A DNA stretch of 64,000 bases, taken from contig NC_011959.1 of the NCBI RefSeq assembly GCF_000021685.1, positions 1,240,001 through 1,304,000 of the forward strand, read 5' to 3'. The DNA is from Thermomicrobium roseum DSM 5159. GTDB taxonomy: Bacteria; Chloroflexota; Chloroflexia; Thermomicrobiales; Thermomicrobiaceae. The translations under genes and the position numbers were made by a program. Positions 25,922-34,943 of the stretch are shown in pieces; position 1 is the stretch's first letter; every line of letters starts with the position of its first letter. Under the pieces are notes generated by a model. That model saw only the letters and a program-made list of their open reading frames with translations. It was not told the DNA's origin and searched no databases.

Positions 25922-27811
25922 ATGTATTTGGAACGGATCGACAGTCCACAGGACCTCAAGCGATTGAGCGTACCCGAACTCGAAAAGCTTGCCGAAGAGA
26001 TCAGGGAAGCCATCATCGAAGTTGTGCTGGGGAAAACCGGCGGACACTTCGCTCCGAATCTCGGGACAGTCGAACTCACGTTGGCCTTGCATTACGTCTT
26101 CGATTCGCCGCGGGACAAAATCGTTTGGGATGTCGGTCACCAGGCCTACCCGCACAAGCTGGTGACCGGTCGCCGCGACCGGTTCCACACGATCCGGCAA
26201 GAAGGTGGCCTGAGCGGTTTCCTCCAGCGCGAAGAAAGCCCGCACGACCACTTCGGCGCTGGCCACGCTTCGACGTCGATTTCGGCCGCCCTGGGAATGG
26301 CGGTGGCAGCCAAACTACGGGGCGATCGCTACCACACGATCGCTGTTATCGGCGACGGTGCGCTGACCGGTGGCATGGCCTATGAAGCGCTGAATCATGC
26401 CGGTGCCCTCCAGGTACCCCTGATCGTCGTCCTCAACGACAACGAGATGTCGATCGCACCCAATGTGGGGGCACTGGCACGGTATCTGACCCGCGTCCGG
26501 ACCGACACGCGGTACCGGCAAGCAAAGGTCGAAATCGAGCGACTGCTCCGACGGCTTCCGCAAGGCGAACGGCTGGTCGAACTCTCTCACCGCTTCTTGG
26601 ACGGCCTCAAGGAGGTCGTCTACCGGACGATGATCTGGGAAGAACTCGGCTTTACCTATATCGGTCCGATCGATGGGCACAACCTGCGCGAGTTGATCGA
26701 GACCTTCCAGTTGGTCAAGACGTTCGACAGCCCGGTTTTCGTCCATGTCTTGACTGTCAAGGGCAAGGGATACCAGCCAGCGGAAGATGATCCGTTCAAG
26801 CACCACAGCGCGGCGGTCAAGGTTCCGGGAGCACCACCCACCCCACCACGGTACCAGGATGTCTTCGGTCAGACGTTGGTCGAGCTCGCCGCCAAAAATG
26901 ATCGAATCGTCGCCATCACTGCGGCCATGCCGGACGGGACTGGGCTCCTGCCCTTCGCCGCAGCGTACCCTGACCGGTTCTTCGACGTGGGGATCGCCGA
27001 ACAGCATGCCGTCACCTTCGCGGCTGGCCTGGCAACGCAGGGGCTCCGTCCGGTCTGCGCGATTTATTCCACCTTCCTGCAACGTGCCTACGACCAGGTG
27101 ATCCATGACGTCTGTATCCAGAAACTCCCCGTCGTCTTCGCGATGGACCGTGCCGGTCTCGTGGGGGAAGATGGGCGAACCCATCACGGTGTGTTCGACG
27201 TCGCATATCTCCGCTGTCTTCCCAATATGGTCCTCATGGCACCGAAGGACGAGGATGAGCTGCGTCACATGTTAGCGACTGCGCTCGCTTACGAGGAAGG
27301 GCCGATCGCGCTCCGCTACCCGCGCGGGAGCGGTGTCGGCGTCCCCATGCTCGGGGAACCGCGTGTCCTGCCCATCGGCCGAGCGGAATTACTGCGCGAG
27401 GGATCCGACGTCGCGATCGTGGCGCTCGGTGCGACCGTTCTCCCGGCCGAGCGTGCCGCGGACATCCTCGCGGAGCGGGGAATCCGCGCGACTGTCATCA
27501 ACGCTCGTTTCGTCAAACCGCTCGACCGGTCACTCATTCTCGATGCTGCGCGCGAATGCGGTTGCCTGGTGACGGTCGAAGAAGCCCAGCTGGCCGGAGG
27601 TTTCGGCAGCGCAGTCCTGGAGACACTCGCCGATGCCGGACTGTTGATTCCGGTACTGCGCCTGGGCCTGGCCGATCGCTTTTTCGACCACGCTTCCCAG
27701 GCATCGCTCCGGCGGCAAGCGGGAATCGATGCCGAATCGATCGCCAGCCGGACGCTCGCGTTCCTCGCGACCCATGGTCGTATCGAGACAGGAGCGATCA
27801 GCGACCGGTGA
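25922..27811 (+). CDS. dxs: 1-deoxy-D-xylulose-5-phosphate synthase
   Basis: A thiamine-diphosphate enzyme that joins pyruvate and glyceraldehyde-3-phosphate, the first step of the MEP isoprenoid pathway. The 629-residue protein shows the transketolase-like layout: VWDVGHQAYPHKL, the GHASTSISAALGMA segment, the ThDP/Mg site GDGALTGGMAYEALNHAG, the middle pyrimidine-binding domain with DVGIAEQHAVTFAAGLA and the C-terminal domain. Length fits (about 620-640). Open frame continues upstream, but ATG at 25922 follows GAGGGGG at good distance and agrees with the family N-terminus. It is the first gene of an operon with rsmG (overlap GTGA). ispE, a later MEP enzyme, is at 57746 in the same window. 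Confidence 0.96.
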   Translation: MYLERIDSPQDLKRLSVPELEKLAEEIREAIIEVVLGKTGGHFAPNLGTVELTLALHYVFDSPRDKIVWDVGHQAYPHKLVTGRRDRFHTIRQEGGLSGFLQREESPHDHFGAGHASTSISAALGMAVAAKLRGDRYHTIAVIGDGALTGGMAYEALNHAGALQVPLIVVLNDNEMSIAPNVGALARYLTRVRTDTRYRQAKVEIERLLRRLPQGERLVELSHRFLDGLKEVVYRTMIWEELGFTYIGPIDGHNLRELIETFQLVKTFDSPVFVHVLTVKGKGYQPAEDDPFKHHSAAVKVPGAPPTPPRYQDVFGQTLVELAAKNDRIVAITAAMPDGTGLLPFAAAYPDRFFDVGIAEQHAVTFAAGLATQGLRPVCAIYSTFLQRAYDQVIHDVCIQKLPVVFAMDRAGLVGEDGRTHHGVFDVAYLRCLPNMVLMAPKDEDELRHMLATALAYEEGPIALRYPRGSGVGVPMLGEPRVLPIGRAELLREGSDVAIVALGATVLPAERAADILAERGIRATVINARFVKPLDRSLILDAARECGCLVTVEEAQLAGGFGSAVLETLADAGLLIPVLRLGLADRFFDHASQASLRRQAGIDAESIASRTLAFLATHGRIETGAISDR

Positions 27812-28572
27812 GCGGTGAGCCGCTCGATCTCGAGTTCGTCCAGCAGGCCCTCGGGCGCTGGGGAGAGGCTTTCACGCCGGAGCGCGAACGTGCCTTCCAG
27901 CAGTACGGGCAACTGCTCCTGCAGTGGAACAGGCAAATCAACTTGACTGGGCTCGACGAGTGGTCAGCTATTCAGCGCCGACTGCTCGTCGAGTCGCTCG
28001 CTCTGCTTCCCTGGGTGGATCGCGCCTGCGAGCGAAAGACTCCTTGCCGGATGATCGACGTGGGTACCGGAGCAGGCATACCGGGCATCCCGATCGCGGT
28101 CGTTCGGCCCTCGCTCATGATCACCCTCCTCGACGCGACCAAAAAGAAGATCCGCTTCCTCGAGACGGTCGTGCAACAGCTGCGACTGGCCAACGTCGTG
28201 CCCATACACGAGCGGGCCGAAGTCCTCGCTCATCAGCCAGCTCACCGCGGCCGCTACCATCTCGCGACGGCCCGAGCACTGGCGCATCTGGCGACCGCGT
28301 GCGAACTCACGTTGCCTTTCCTGGCCCCAGGAGGGCTTGCGCTCTTCCCGAAAGGTACCGGTATCGAGCAGGAACTCGCCGAGAGCCAGCCAGCACTCGC
28401 TCTCCTTGGCGGTGAACTCCTCGCCGTCGAGCCTCTCCCGCTGGCAGATCTCGTCGGCACCGCCAGTACACTCGTCGTCGTCCGCGCGGTACGCCCTTGC
28501 CCGCCCATGTACCCGCGGCGACCCGGTGTCCCGGCGAAGCGACCGCTCGGCGAGTTCACCCGGAAGGAGTGA
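27808..28572 (+). CDS. rsmG: 16S rRNA (guanine-N7) methyltransferase RsmG
   Basis: Methylates G527 of 16S rRNA with S-adenosylmethionine. The 254-residue protein carries the family motif WNRQINLTG near the N-terminus, the SAM loop DVGTGAGIPGIPIA and the LLDATKKKIRFL motif. Start is GTG at 27808, overlapping the dxs stop as GTGA and preceded by AGGAGCG; much of an upstream open frame belongs to the dxs region and is not used. The C-terminal end (about 25 residues, Pro/Arg-rich) is longer than usual. It is co-transcribed with dxs and the following flavoprotein gene, an unusual setting, as rsmG is most often near gidA or parAB. Confidence 0.93.
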   Translation: MSGEPLDLEFVQQALGRWGEAFTPERERAFQQYGQLLLQWNRQINLTGLDEWSAIQRRLLVESLALLPWVDRACERKTPCRMIDVGTGAGIPGIPIAVVRPSLMITLLDATKKKIRFLETVVQQLRLANVVPIHERAEVLAHQPAHRGRYHLATARALAHLATACELTLPFLAPGGLALFPKGTGIEQELAESQPALALLGGELLAVEPLPLADLVGTASTLVVVRAVRPCPPMYPRRPGVPAKRPLGEFTRKE

Positions 28573-28576
28573 CAGC

Positions 28577-29935
28577 ATGGCGATCCGGAAAGAGCGTCTG
28601 GTCATCGTCGGCGGGGATGCAGCTGGCATGAGCGCTGCATCACAGGTACGACGGCTGCGCTCCGACGTCGAGATCATCGCTTTCGAACGCGGTGCGTTCA
28701 CCTCGTACGCGCTCTGCGGGTTGCCATATTACGTCGCAGGGTATGTCGCGGAGTGGAGTCAGCTCATCGCTCGCACACCGGAAGCACATCGCCGCAACGG
28801 CATCGATGTGCGGCTGCGCACCGAGGTCATCGGGCTCGATCTGGCTCGCCGCGAGGTGATCGCGCTGGACCACGAGCAGCGGCGCGAGTATCGCGAGCCG
28901 TTCGATCAGCTCGTGCTGGCCACTGGTGCGCGCCCGCGTGAACTCGCTGTCCCTGGTCGAGACGCCGCCGGTATTTTCACGTTGCACGGTATCGAGGAGG
29001 CGCAAGCGCTCGTCGACTGGCTCGCTCGAGAGCGACCGCAGCGAGCGGCCGTGGTCGGTGGTGGCTACATCGGCATCGAGATCGCCGAGGCATTCCGTGC
29101 CCGCGGCCTGGCGACCACACTCATCGAGGCTGGCGAGCAAGTTATGCCGATGCTGGATCCTGACATGGCCGAGTTGGTGGAGAGAGCACTGCGCGAAGAA
29201 CAGGTGACCGTGTTGACGAAGGCACCAGTCGAAGCCTTTGCCACCCGCGGAGGACGGATCCGGGCGGTCATCACTCCAGCTGGCGAAATCGCTGCCGATG
29301 TCGTCGTGATCGGCATCGGAGTAGAACCGAACAGCGAGCTGGCTCGAGCTACTGGTCTCGTGGTCGGGGAACGCAATGCCGTGCACGTCGACGACCGCTG
29401 CCGCACCTCGGAACCAGGCATCTGGGCGGCCGGCGATTGCGCGGACGTGTCTCACCGCTTGCTCGGTCGGTCCGTGTACTTCCCGCTCGGTACCACTGCC
29501 AACAAGCAGGGTCGTATCTGCGGACTCAACCTGGGAGGCCGCGATGCCCGCTTCCCTGGTATCGTCGGCACCGCCATCACGCGCTTCGGCGACACCGAGA
29601 TCGCCCGCACCGGGCTCAGTGAGCGCGAGGCACGAGTCGCAGGGTTGTCCGTGATCACTGGTCACGCCCGCTCCACGACCCGCTCCGGCTATTTCCCTGG
29701 CGCGAGCTGGATGACGGTCAAAATGCTGGCCGAAGAGAGCACCGGTCGACTGCTCGGTGCCCAAATCGTCGGCGGACCGGGAGCAGGCAAGCGGATCGAC
29801 ACTGTTGCAACTGCGTTGAGCGCCGGCCTCACGCTCGAGGAGTTCATCTATCTCGATCTCGCCTACGCACCGCCGTTCTCACCCGTCTGGGATCCGGTCG
29901 TCGTGGCAGCTCGCAAGCTCGCTCGCGAGGCATGA
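28577..29935 (+). CDS. FAD-dependent pyridine nucleotide-disulfide oxidoreductase, CoA-disulfide reductase-like
   Basis: A 452-residue flavoprotein. It has an FAD site at the N-terminus (IVGGDAAGMSAASQ), a single redox Cys47 in YALCGLPYYVAG as in CoA-disulfide reductases and NADH oxidases of that group, a second Rossmann motif for NAD(P)H (VVGGGYIGIEIAEAF), the FAD-binding AAGDCADV, and a C-terminal dimerisation domain. The catalytic-cysteine layout differs from the CxxxxC of glutathione or dihydrolipoamide reductases. GGAAGGAGTG precedes the ATG. It sits 4 bases past rsmG. No rhodanese tail is fused. Whether it reduces CoA disulfide, polysulfide or oxygen cannot be decided from sequence. Confidence 0.9.
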   Translation: MAIRKERLVIVGGDAAGMSAASQVRRLRSDVEIIAFERGAFTSYALCGLPYYVAGYVAEWSQLIARTPEAHRRNGIDVRLRTEVIGLDLARREVIALDHEQRREYREPFDQLVLATGARPRELAVPGRDAAGIFTLHGIEEAQALVDWLARERPQRAAVVGGGYIGIEIAEAFRARGLATTLIEAGEQVMPMLDPDMAELVERALREEQVTVLTKAPVEAFATRGGRIRAVITPAGEIAADVVVIGIGVEPNSELARATGLVVGERNAVHVDDRCRTSEPGIWAAGDCADVSHRLLGRSVYFPLGTTANKQGRICGLNLGGRDARFPGIVGTAITRFGDTEIARTGLSEREARVAGLSVITGHARSTTRSGYFPGASWMTVKMLAEESTGRLLGAQIVGGPGAGKRIDTVATALSAGLTLEEFIYLDLAYAPPFSPVWDPVVVAARKLAREA

Positions 29936-29942
29936 AGAGGAC

Positions 29943-29978
29943 GGGCGCGAGCAGACTCGATCGAGTCGGCTCGCGCCC
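29943..29978 (+). repeat. 36-base near-perfect inverted repeat with inner palindrome
   Basis: GGGCGCGAGC (29943-29952) pairs with GCTCGCGCCC (29969-29978), and between them lies the perfect palindrome GACTCGATCGAGTC (29954-29967). The only unpaired bases are the A and G flanking the inner palindrome. It starts 8 bases after the flavoprotein stop. There is no T-run, so it is either a factor-assisted terminator, an mRNA-stability hairpin or a protein binding site. Confidence 0.7.
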
Positions 29979-30120
29979 AGCAGGGCATCGCTCGATCCAG
30001 ACAACGGTGCGCTGGTACATGGCGAAGCAGTCCTGACCCCGTTCGGCCCGTTCCTGGAGTGGTACGGGTCGATGACCCAATGCAGCCGGTTCCCAGTGTG
30101 CGACGAAGACTGGTCGTGCC

Positions 30121-30150
30121 TTGACAGCGCTCTTCCTTTCCCGGTAGAGT
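30121..30150 (+). promoter_or_regulatory. Predicted promoter of the family-5 ABC importer operon
   Basis: A perfect TTGACA (30121-30126) and TAGAGT (30145-30150) are spaced by 18 bases. Transcription would start near 30157, giving a leader of about 140 bases before the first permease gene. Confidence 0.7.
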
Positions 30151-30295
30151 GGAGATGCTCGGTTGCCCTGCATCCTGCACTGAGGAGCGCGCAGGAGGAT
30201 GAGATCGGCAGGCAGGGGAGAAGCGCGAGGGTGATTTTCGTACTCACAGTCGCCCTGCGGGATTGCCCCGGCAAGGAAACGAAGGCCATCGTCCG

Positions 30296-31306
30296 ATGAT
30301 CGTTCGGCTCATCATCCGAAGGCTCTTCTTCCTCATCTTCGTGCTGCTCGGGCTCTCGCTCATCACCTTCACCTTGTCGCACGTCGTGCCGAGCGATCCT
30401 GCCCGCATGATCGCTGGGCCGCGCGCGAGCCCAGCAGCGGTCGAGAAGATCCGCAAGGAGTACGGGCTCGACCAACCGCTTTGGCGCCAGTACGTGCGCT
30501 ACGTGAGCGGTTTGGTCCGCTTCGACTTCGGCAAGTCGTTGACCTCCCGCCGTCCCGTCGCCGAGGACTTGAAGCGGTACCTGCCAGCCACGATCGAACT
30601 CGCACTCGCCTCGATGCTGTTCGCGGTGATCCTCGGCATCCCCCTCGGTATTCTCTCAGCGGTCCAGCGAAACTCCCTGCTCGATCTCTTCGGCCGGACC
30701 ATCTCGATTCTCGGCCTGTCGATTCCGTCCTTTTGGCTGGCACTCGTCCTGCAGTTCATCCTGTTTGCCCAACTGGGGCTGCTCCCCGATGGCCAGCGAC
30801 TCCCGATCGGAGTCAAAGAGCCGCCACCGGTCACGGGCTTGTTCACGATCGATGCGCTCCTGGCCGGGAACCTTCCGCTCTTCTTCCTGGCTCTCAAGCA
30901 CTTGGTCATGCCGTCACTGGTGCTCGGGCTCGCTGCGCTCGCGATCGTCACACGAATGGTCCGCTCGGGGATGCTGGAGGTTCTCGGACAGGATTACATC
31001 CGAACCGCGCGGGCCAAGGGGTTGCGCCCGAGTACGGTCATCCTCCGCCATGCGCTCAAGAACGCCTTACTCCCGGCTGTCACGGTGATCGGCCTGCAGT
31101 TCGGGTTGCTCATGGGCGGGGCCGTTCTCGTCGAGATCATCTTTTCCTGGCCAGGCATCGGTCGCTACGCCTTTCAAGCCATCCAGAACTTCGATTACAA
31201 CGCAGTCATCTCCGTGACCCTGGTCATCGGTGCCGCCTACGTTCTCGTCAATCTCTTGGTCGATATCGCGTACGTGCTGCTCGATCCACGCATCCGGGTG
31301 ACGTGA
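30296..31306 (+). CDS. ABC transporter permease, DppB/OppB family
   Basis: One of two inner-membrane permeases of a peptide/nickel-type (family 5) importer. The 336-residue protein has six hydrophobic segments, the DppB N-terminus beginning with a membrane helix, FDFGKSL in the first loop, and the EAA loop (ARAKGLRPSTVILRHALKNA) that docks the ATPase. The ATG at 30296 follows GAAGG at 10 bases. The partner permease gene starts one base after its stop. No ATPase genes (dppD/dppF type) are in this cluster, so ATPases must be supplied from elsewhere. Confidence 0.93.
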   Translation: MIVRLIIRRLFFLIFVLLGLSLITFTLSHVVPSDPARMIAGPRASPAAVEKIRKEYGLDQPLWRQYVRYVSGLVRFDFGKSLTSRRPVAEDLKRYLPATIELALASMLFAVILGIPLGILSAVQRNSLLDLFGRTISILGLSIPSFWLALVLQFILFAQLGLLPDGQRLPIGVKEPPPVTGLFTIDALLAGNLPLFFLALKHLVMPSLVLGLAALAIVTRMVRSGMLEVLGQDYIRTARAKGLRPSTVILRHALKNALLPAVTVIGLQFGLLMGGAVLVEIIFSWPGIGRYAFQAIQNFDYNAVISVTLVIGAAYVLVNLLVDIAYVLLDPRIRVT

Positions 31307-31307
31307 C

Positions 31308-32216
31308 ATGGAGCGAACCACGACCGCGACGACCAGGCCAGTGACCGTGCTGCTCGAGCGCCCACCGCGCCAGCGCACCCTCTCGAGCACGGTCATCGAA
31401 TTCCTTCGTCACAGCCCGCTCAACTTGCTGGGCGTGGTACTGATCGCCCTTTTCCTTTTCCTCGTGGTCTTCGGTAGTGTGCTCGCACCGCACGACCCCA
31501 TCCAGCCGAACGTCGCCCTCAAGCTTCAGCCCCCATCGTCGACGTACTGGTTCGGTACCGACGAGCTCGGGCGCGACGTGTTCAGTCGGGTGCTGAGCGG
31601 AGCCAAATATTCCTTGGGTATCGCGTTCATCATTCTGTCGATCGCTGTCGTTGTCGGAACGCTGGTCGGTCTGATCGCTGGCTACGTCGGTGGGCTGGTC
31701 GACGAACTGCTCATGCGCCTGACCGACCTTTTCCTGGCTTTTCCGGCCCTCGTTCTCGCCATGGCGATCGCTGCGACGCTCGGTCGTAACCTGCAGAACA
31801 CGGTGATCGCGCTCACCGTCGTGTACTGGCCATGGTATGCACGCCTCGTTCGGGGTCAGGTGCTGTGGCTCAAGGAGCGCGAGTTCATCGAGGCAGCGCG
31901 AGCGATCGGTGCCTCGCCCTGGCGCATCGTCGGCCGGCATATTCTGCCGAACACGCTTGCGGTGATCATCGTCCAACTCACGCTCGATGTGGGCTATGCG
32001 GTGTTGGCAACGTCCGGCCTCTCGTTTCTCGGACTCGGTGCCCAGCCTCCGACGCCGGAATGGGGTACGATGATCGCTGGTGCCCGAACCTTCTTCCGCG
32101 ATGCGTGGTGGTACATTACGTTTCCTGGCCTGGCCCTGACGCTCACCGTTTTGGGCTTCAATCTACTCGGCGATGGCTTGCGTGACTTCCTCGATCCGCG
32201 GACTCGGCGACGGTAA
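31308..32216 (+). CDS. ABC transporter permease, DppC/OppC family
   Basis: Second permease of the importer, 302 residues with six hydrophobic segments. It shows the OppC N-terminal extension, the segment YWFGTDELGRDVFSRVL typical of the family, and the EAA loop (EAARAIGASPWRIVGRHILP). It lies immediately after the DppB-type gene and 20 bases before the lipoprotein gene, forming a B-C-A order. As for its partner, substrate cannot be read from sequence; oligopeptides are the default, but the adjacent DDAH-like gene raises the chance of a guanidino or modified-peptide substrate. Confidence 0.93.
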   Translation: MERTTTATTRPVTVLLERPPRQRTLSSTVIEFLRHSPLNLLGVVLIALFLFLVVFGSVLAPHDPIQPNVALKLQPPSSTYWFGTDELGRDVFSRVLSGAKYSLGIAFIILSIAVVVGTLVGLIAGYVGGLVDELLMRLTDLFLAFPALVLAMAIAATLGRNLQNTVIALTVVYWPWYARLVRGQVLWLKEREFIEAARAIGASPWRIVGRHILPNTLAVIIVQLTLDVGYAVLATSGLSFLGLGAQPPTPEWGTMIAGARTFFRDAWWYITFPGLALTLTVLGFNLLGDGLRDFLDPRTRRR

Positions 32217-32236
32217 GCATCGAGAGGAGGAGCACG

Positions 32237-33973
32237 ATGGATCCCCGACGCCCCGAAGAATCGCTCGCCCTTCTGCTGGCAGCGCGCAGTGGCCGGCTCA
32301 CGCGCCGGCAGATCCTGAGCCGCGGCCTGGCACTCGGTCTCTCCACTCCGACGATTCTCGCCTTGTTGGCTGCCTGCTCGCGGGGCGGGGAAACGCCGAC
32401 CGCCCCTGCCCCAGCAGCTACCCCACAGCCCGGCCAAACCCCCACCGGCCGGCGAGAATCGACGAATCGCGAGTTCGTCGTCCTCTTCTTCGGAGGGGTA
32501 CCGGACCTCGATCCGCAATCAGCGTACGATAACCAGGCTTCGGCACTCTTCCTCGCCTGTTACGAGATGCTGATCAAGCTGAAGGGGGAGTCCACCTTCG
32601 ACTACGAGCCGATGCTGGCTCGTGAGTGGTCGCACAACGACAACTTTACCGAGTTCACTTTCAAGCTACCGCCGAACGCCGTCTTCCACGATGGCTCCCC
32701 GTGCGACGCAGACGCGGTGAAGCGCTCGTTCACGCGTTTCCTCAAGATGGGTCGAGGGCCCGTCAATGTGATCTCGCGTTTCGTCGAGGATCCCGACCAA
32801 CAGATCCAGGTCGTCGACACCACGACGATCAAGTTCGTCATGACCAAACCACAACCACTCTTCCTGGCCGCGATGGCCTCCGAGTACGGGCCGCTGATCG
32901 TCTCGCCGAAAGCGTGGGACGAGCACAAGACTGCCGACGACGAGTTCGCGCACGACTGGTTCAGCCAGAACATCGTCGGCACCGGCCCGTACAAGCCAGT
33001 CGAACTCTTGCAGCAGGAACGATTCGTTTTCGAGCGCTTCGAGCAGTATCATGGCGAGCGGCCCTTCTTCGACCGGATCATCGCCCGGGTCGTCCCCGAG
33101 GATGCAACCCGACGCCAGCTCATGGAGACAGGCGAGGCCCACGCCTGTGCCTACATCAATCCCGAAGACCTCCTGGCCATGAAGCAGAACCCGAATCTCC
33201 AGATCGTCGAGTACGACACGACCGAGGTCGACTGGATCCGCATGAACTACGCCCGCTTGAATGCGAAGGCGCGTCAGGGGTTCTGTTACGCGTGGCCATA
33301 CCAAGAAGTGATCGAAAAGGTCCTGCGCGGTTATGCCAAACCGATCAACGGGCCGATCGCCGACACCGTCATCGGTTACGATCCTTCCATACCGACCTAT
33401 ACGACTGACTTGCAAAAGGCCAAGCAACTGCTCAGCGAAGCGGGTATCAAGGAAGGCGACACCTTCACCTACATGTACTCGAGCGGCGATCAGACGGATG
33501 CCGCGATGGCCCAGCTCTTCCAGGCCAATCTCGCCCAGATCGGTATCCGGCTCGAGCTCCAGCAGGTCGAGCGGGCAGCACTACTGGAACTCGCCTACGG
33601 CGATACGCCGCCGGAACAGCGCCCGCACTTCATGTCCGGTGGATGGTGGCCGGACTACAACGATTCCTGGAACCAGATCTACCCGAACTACCACTCCGAC
33701 TCGGTGGGTTCCAAGGGTTCCAACGCGATGTTCTACCAGAATCCGGAGGTCGATCGGCTCATGAACCAGCTGAAGGATGCGGCGACGGAAGACGAGATCC
33801 GGCGCCTCACCGGGCAAATCGTGCGCATTCTCACCTGGGACGATCCAGCCGCTATCTTTTATGCCCAGATCAAGAAGGCAACTGTGCTGCAGAAGGATAT
33901 TCGCGGCTACGTCCCCAACCCGATCTATATCAACAGCTACAACTTCTGGGCCATGTGGCGAGAAGCGCTTTGA
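32237..33973 (+). CDS. ABC transporter substrate-binding lipoprotein, family 5
   Basis: Extracytoplasmic binding protein of the importer, 578 residues. The N-terminus has a Tat-like RR pair (23-24 in LTRRQILSRG), a hydrophobic core and the lipobox LLAAC with lipid Cys47, then a Pro/Thr linker (about 53-72). The SBP_bac_5 fold follows, with markers such as DLDPQSAYDNQAS, FKLPPNAVFHDGSPCDADAV and GTGPYKPVELL. AGAGGAGGAG precedes the ATG. The layout matches the truncated lipoprotein at the window start, so the genome has at least two of these. A strong terminator follows, dividing it from the downstream hydrolase gene. Confidence 0.94.
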   Translation: MDPRRPEESLALLLAARSGRLTRRQILSRGLALGLSTPTILALLAACSRGGETPTAPAPAATPQPGQTPTGRRESTNREFVVLFFGGVPDLDPQSAYDNQASALFLACYEMLIKLKGESTFDYEPMLAREWSHNDNFTEFTFKLPPNAVFHDGSPCDADAVKRSFTRFLKMGRGPVNVISRFVEDPDQQIQVVDTTTIKFVMTKPQPLFLAAMASEYGPLIVSPKAWDEHKTADDEFAHDWFSQNIVGTGPYKPVELLQQERFVFERFEQYHGERPFFDRIIARVVPEDATRRQLMETGEAHACAYINPEDLLAMKQNPNLQIVEYDTTEVDWIRMNYARLNAKARQGFCYAWPYQEVIEKVLRGYAKPINGPIADTVIGYDPSIPTYTTDLQKAKQLLSEAGIKEGDTFTYMYSSGDQTDAAMAQLFQANLAQIGIRLELQQVERAALLELAYGDTPPEQRPHFMSGGWWPDYNDSWNQIYPNYHSDSVGSKGSNAMFYQNPEVDRLMNQLKDAATEDEIRRLTGQIVRILTWDDPAAIFYAQIKKATVLQKDIRGYVPNPIYINSYNFWAMWREAL

Positions 33974-33991
33974 AACGAGCGATCGCTGCGA

Positions 33992-34030
33992 GCCTCGTGA
34001 GCGCCACGTCTGGTGCTCACGAGGCATTTT
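33992..34030 (+). terminator. Rho-independent terminator after the importer lipoprotein
   Basis: A perfect 11-bp stem (GCCTCGTGAGC 33992-34002 / GCTCACGAGGC 34015-34025) with a 12-base loop is followed by ATTTT. It stands 18 bases past the lipoprotein stop and 22 bases before the next gene start, so downstream genes are read by partial read-through or from an unseen promoter. Confidence 0.8.
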
Positions 34031-34051
34031 GCTGAAGGGAGTTTCTCGGAG

Positions 34052-34921
34052 ATGACGACCGGATGGGGTGCACAGTCGATGGTCGCGCCGCTCCGGCGCG
34101 TCTTACTCGTTCGACCTGTTCCACCCCCGAATCCAGACTGTTGGCGAAACTTTGGGTACGTCCACCCGATCGACCAGGAGCGTGCGGCTGCCGAGCATGC
34201 CGCACTGGTCACCCTGCTCGAGCGGGAGGGGATCGAGACCATCGTCGTCGAACCGGAGGACCCAGCTCTCCAGGATGCCATCTTTCCGTTCGATCCCGTC
34301 CTGGTCACATCGGCGGGAGCGATCCTCCTGCGCATGGGCAAGGAACTGCGTCAACCGGAGGTCGCTGCCCTCGAGCGGGTGCTGCGAGATCTCGGCATCC
34401 CGATCGTCGGCCGAATCCAGCCACCAGGCACCGTGGAGGGTGGCGATTGCCTCTGGCTCGACGAGCACACCCTGATCGTCGGCCGCAGCTACCGCACGAA
34501 CGATACAGGCATAGCCCAGCTCGCCGATCTGCTCCGCCCCAAGGCTGTCCAGGTCATCGCGGTGGATCTCGCGCACTGGCATGGTCCCAGCGAATGCCTG
34601 CACCTCCTCTCGCTGCTCAGTCCGGTCGATACTGACCTCGTGGTCGCGTATTTGCCGCTTCTCCCGGTGCGGCTGGCGGAAATGCTCGTCGACCGCAGAA
34701 TCGAGATCATCACTGTTCCAGAGGACGAGTTCGCGACCCAGGCACCGAATGTGCTCGCACTCGCCCCCCGGCGTTGCGTCATCTTGAAGGAAAACCAGCG
34801 GACGATCGCTGCCCTCGAACGAGCAGGCTGTACGGTCTTCGTCTACGAGGGTCGAGAGATCTCGCACAATCGGTCCGGCGGTCCAACCTGTCTGACTCGC
34901 CCCTTGCTCCGCGCGTGGTAG
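34052..34921 (+). CDS. Dimethylarginine dimethylaminohydrolase/arginine deiminase-like hydrolase (amidinotransferase superfamily)
   Basis: A 289-residue pentein-fold guanidine hydrolase. The catalytic set is present: Glu129 and Asp132 in TVEGGDCLWL, RSYRTNDTGIAQL matching the DDAH segment, His184 in SECLHLLSLLS, and nucleophile Cys280 in GGPTCLTRPLL. This arrangement suits DDAH (methylarginine to citrulline plus amine) rather than the longer arginine deiminases, but free arginine or another guanidine could be the substrate. It follows the importer operon after a terminator and precedes a methyltransferase gene by 22 bases. A linked import-and-degradation role is inference. Confidence 0.85.
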   Translation: MTTGWGAQSMVAPLRRVLLVRPVPPPNPDCWRNFGYVHPIDQERAAAEHAALVTLLEREGIETIVVEPEDPALQDAIFPFDPVLVTSAGAILLRMGKELRQPEVAALERVLRDLGIPIVGRIQPPGTVEGGDCLWLDEHTLIVGRSYRTNDTGIAQLADLLRPKAVQVIAVDLAHWHGPSECLHLLSLLSPVDTDLVVAYLPLLPVRLAEMLVDRRIEIITVPEDEFATQAPNVLALAPRRCVILKENQRTIAALERAGCTVFVYEGREISHNRSGGPTCLTRPLLRAW

Positions 34922-34943
34922 CTGGGTGAAAAAGGAGTGGACG

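Larger units (their letters stand above)
29936..30295. other. 360-base intergenic stretch before the ABC importer operon
   Basis: It contains the 36-base inverted repeat at 29943-29978, then about 140 bases without recognised structure, the importer promoter at 30121-30150 and a leader of about 140 bases. The open frame at 30072-30299 shows no ribosome site and no family match and I do not call it. Confidence 0.6.
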
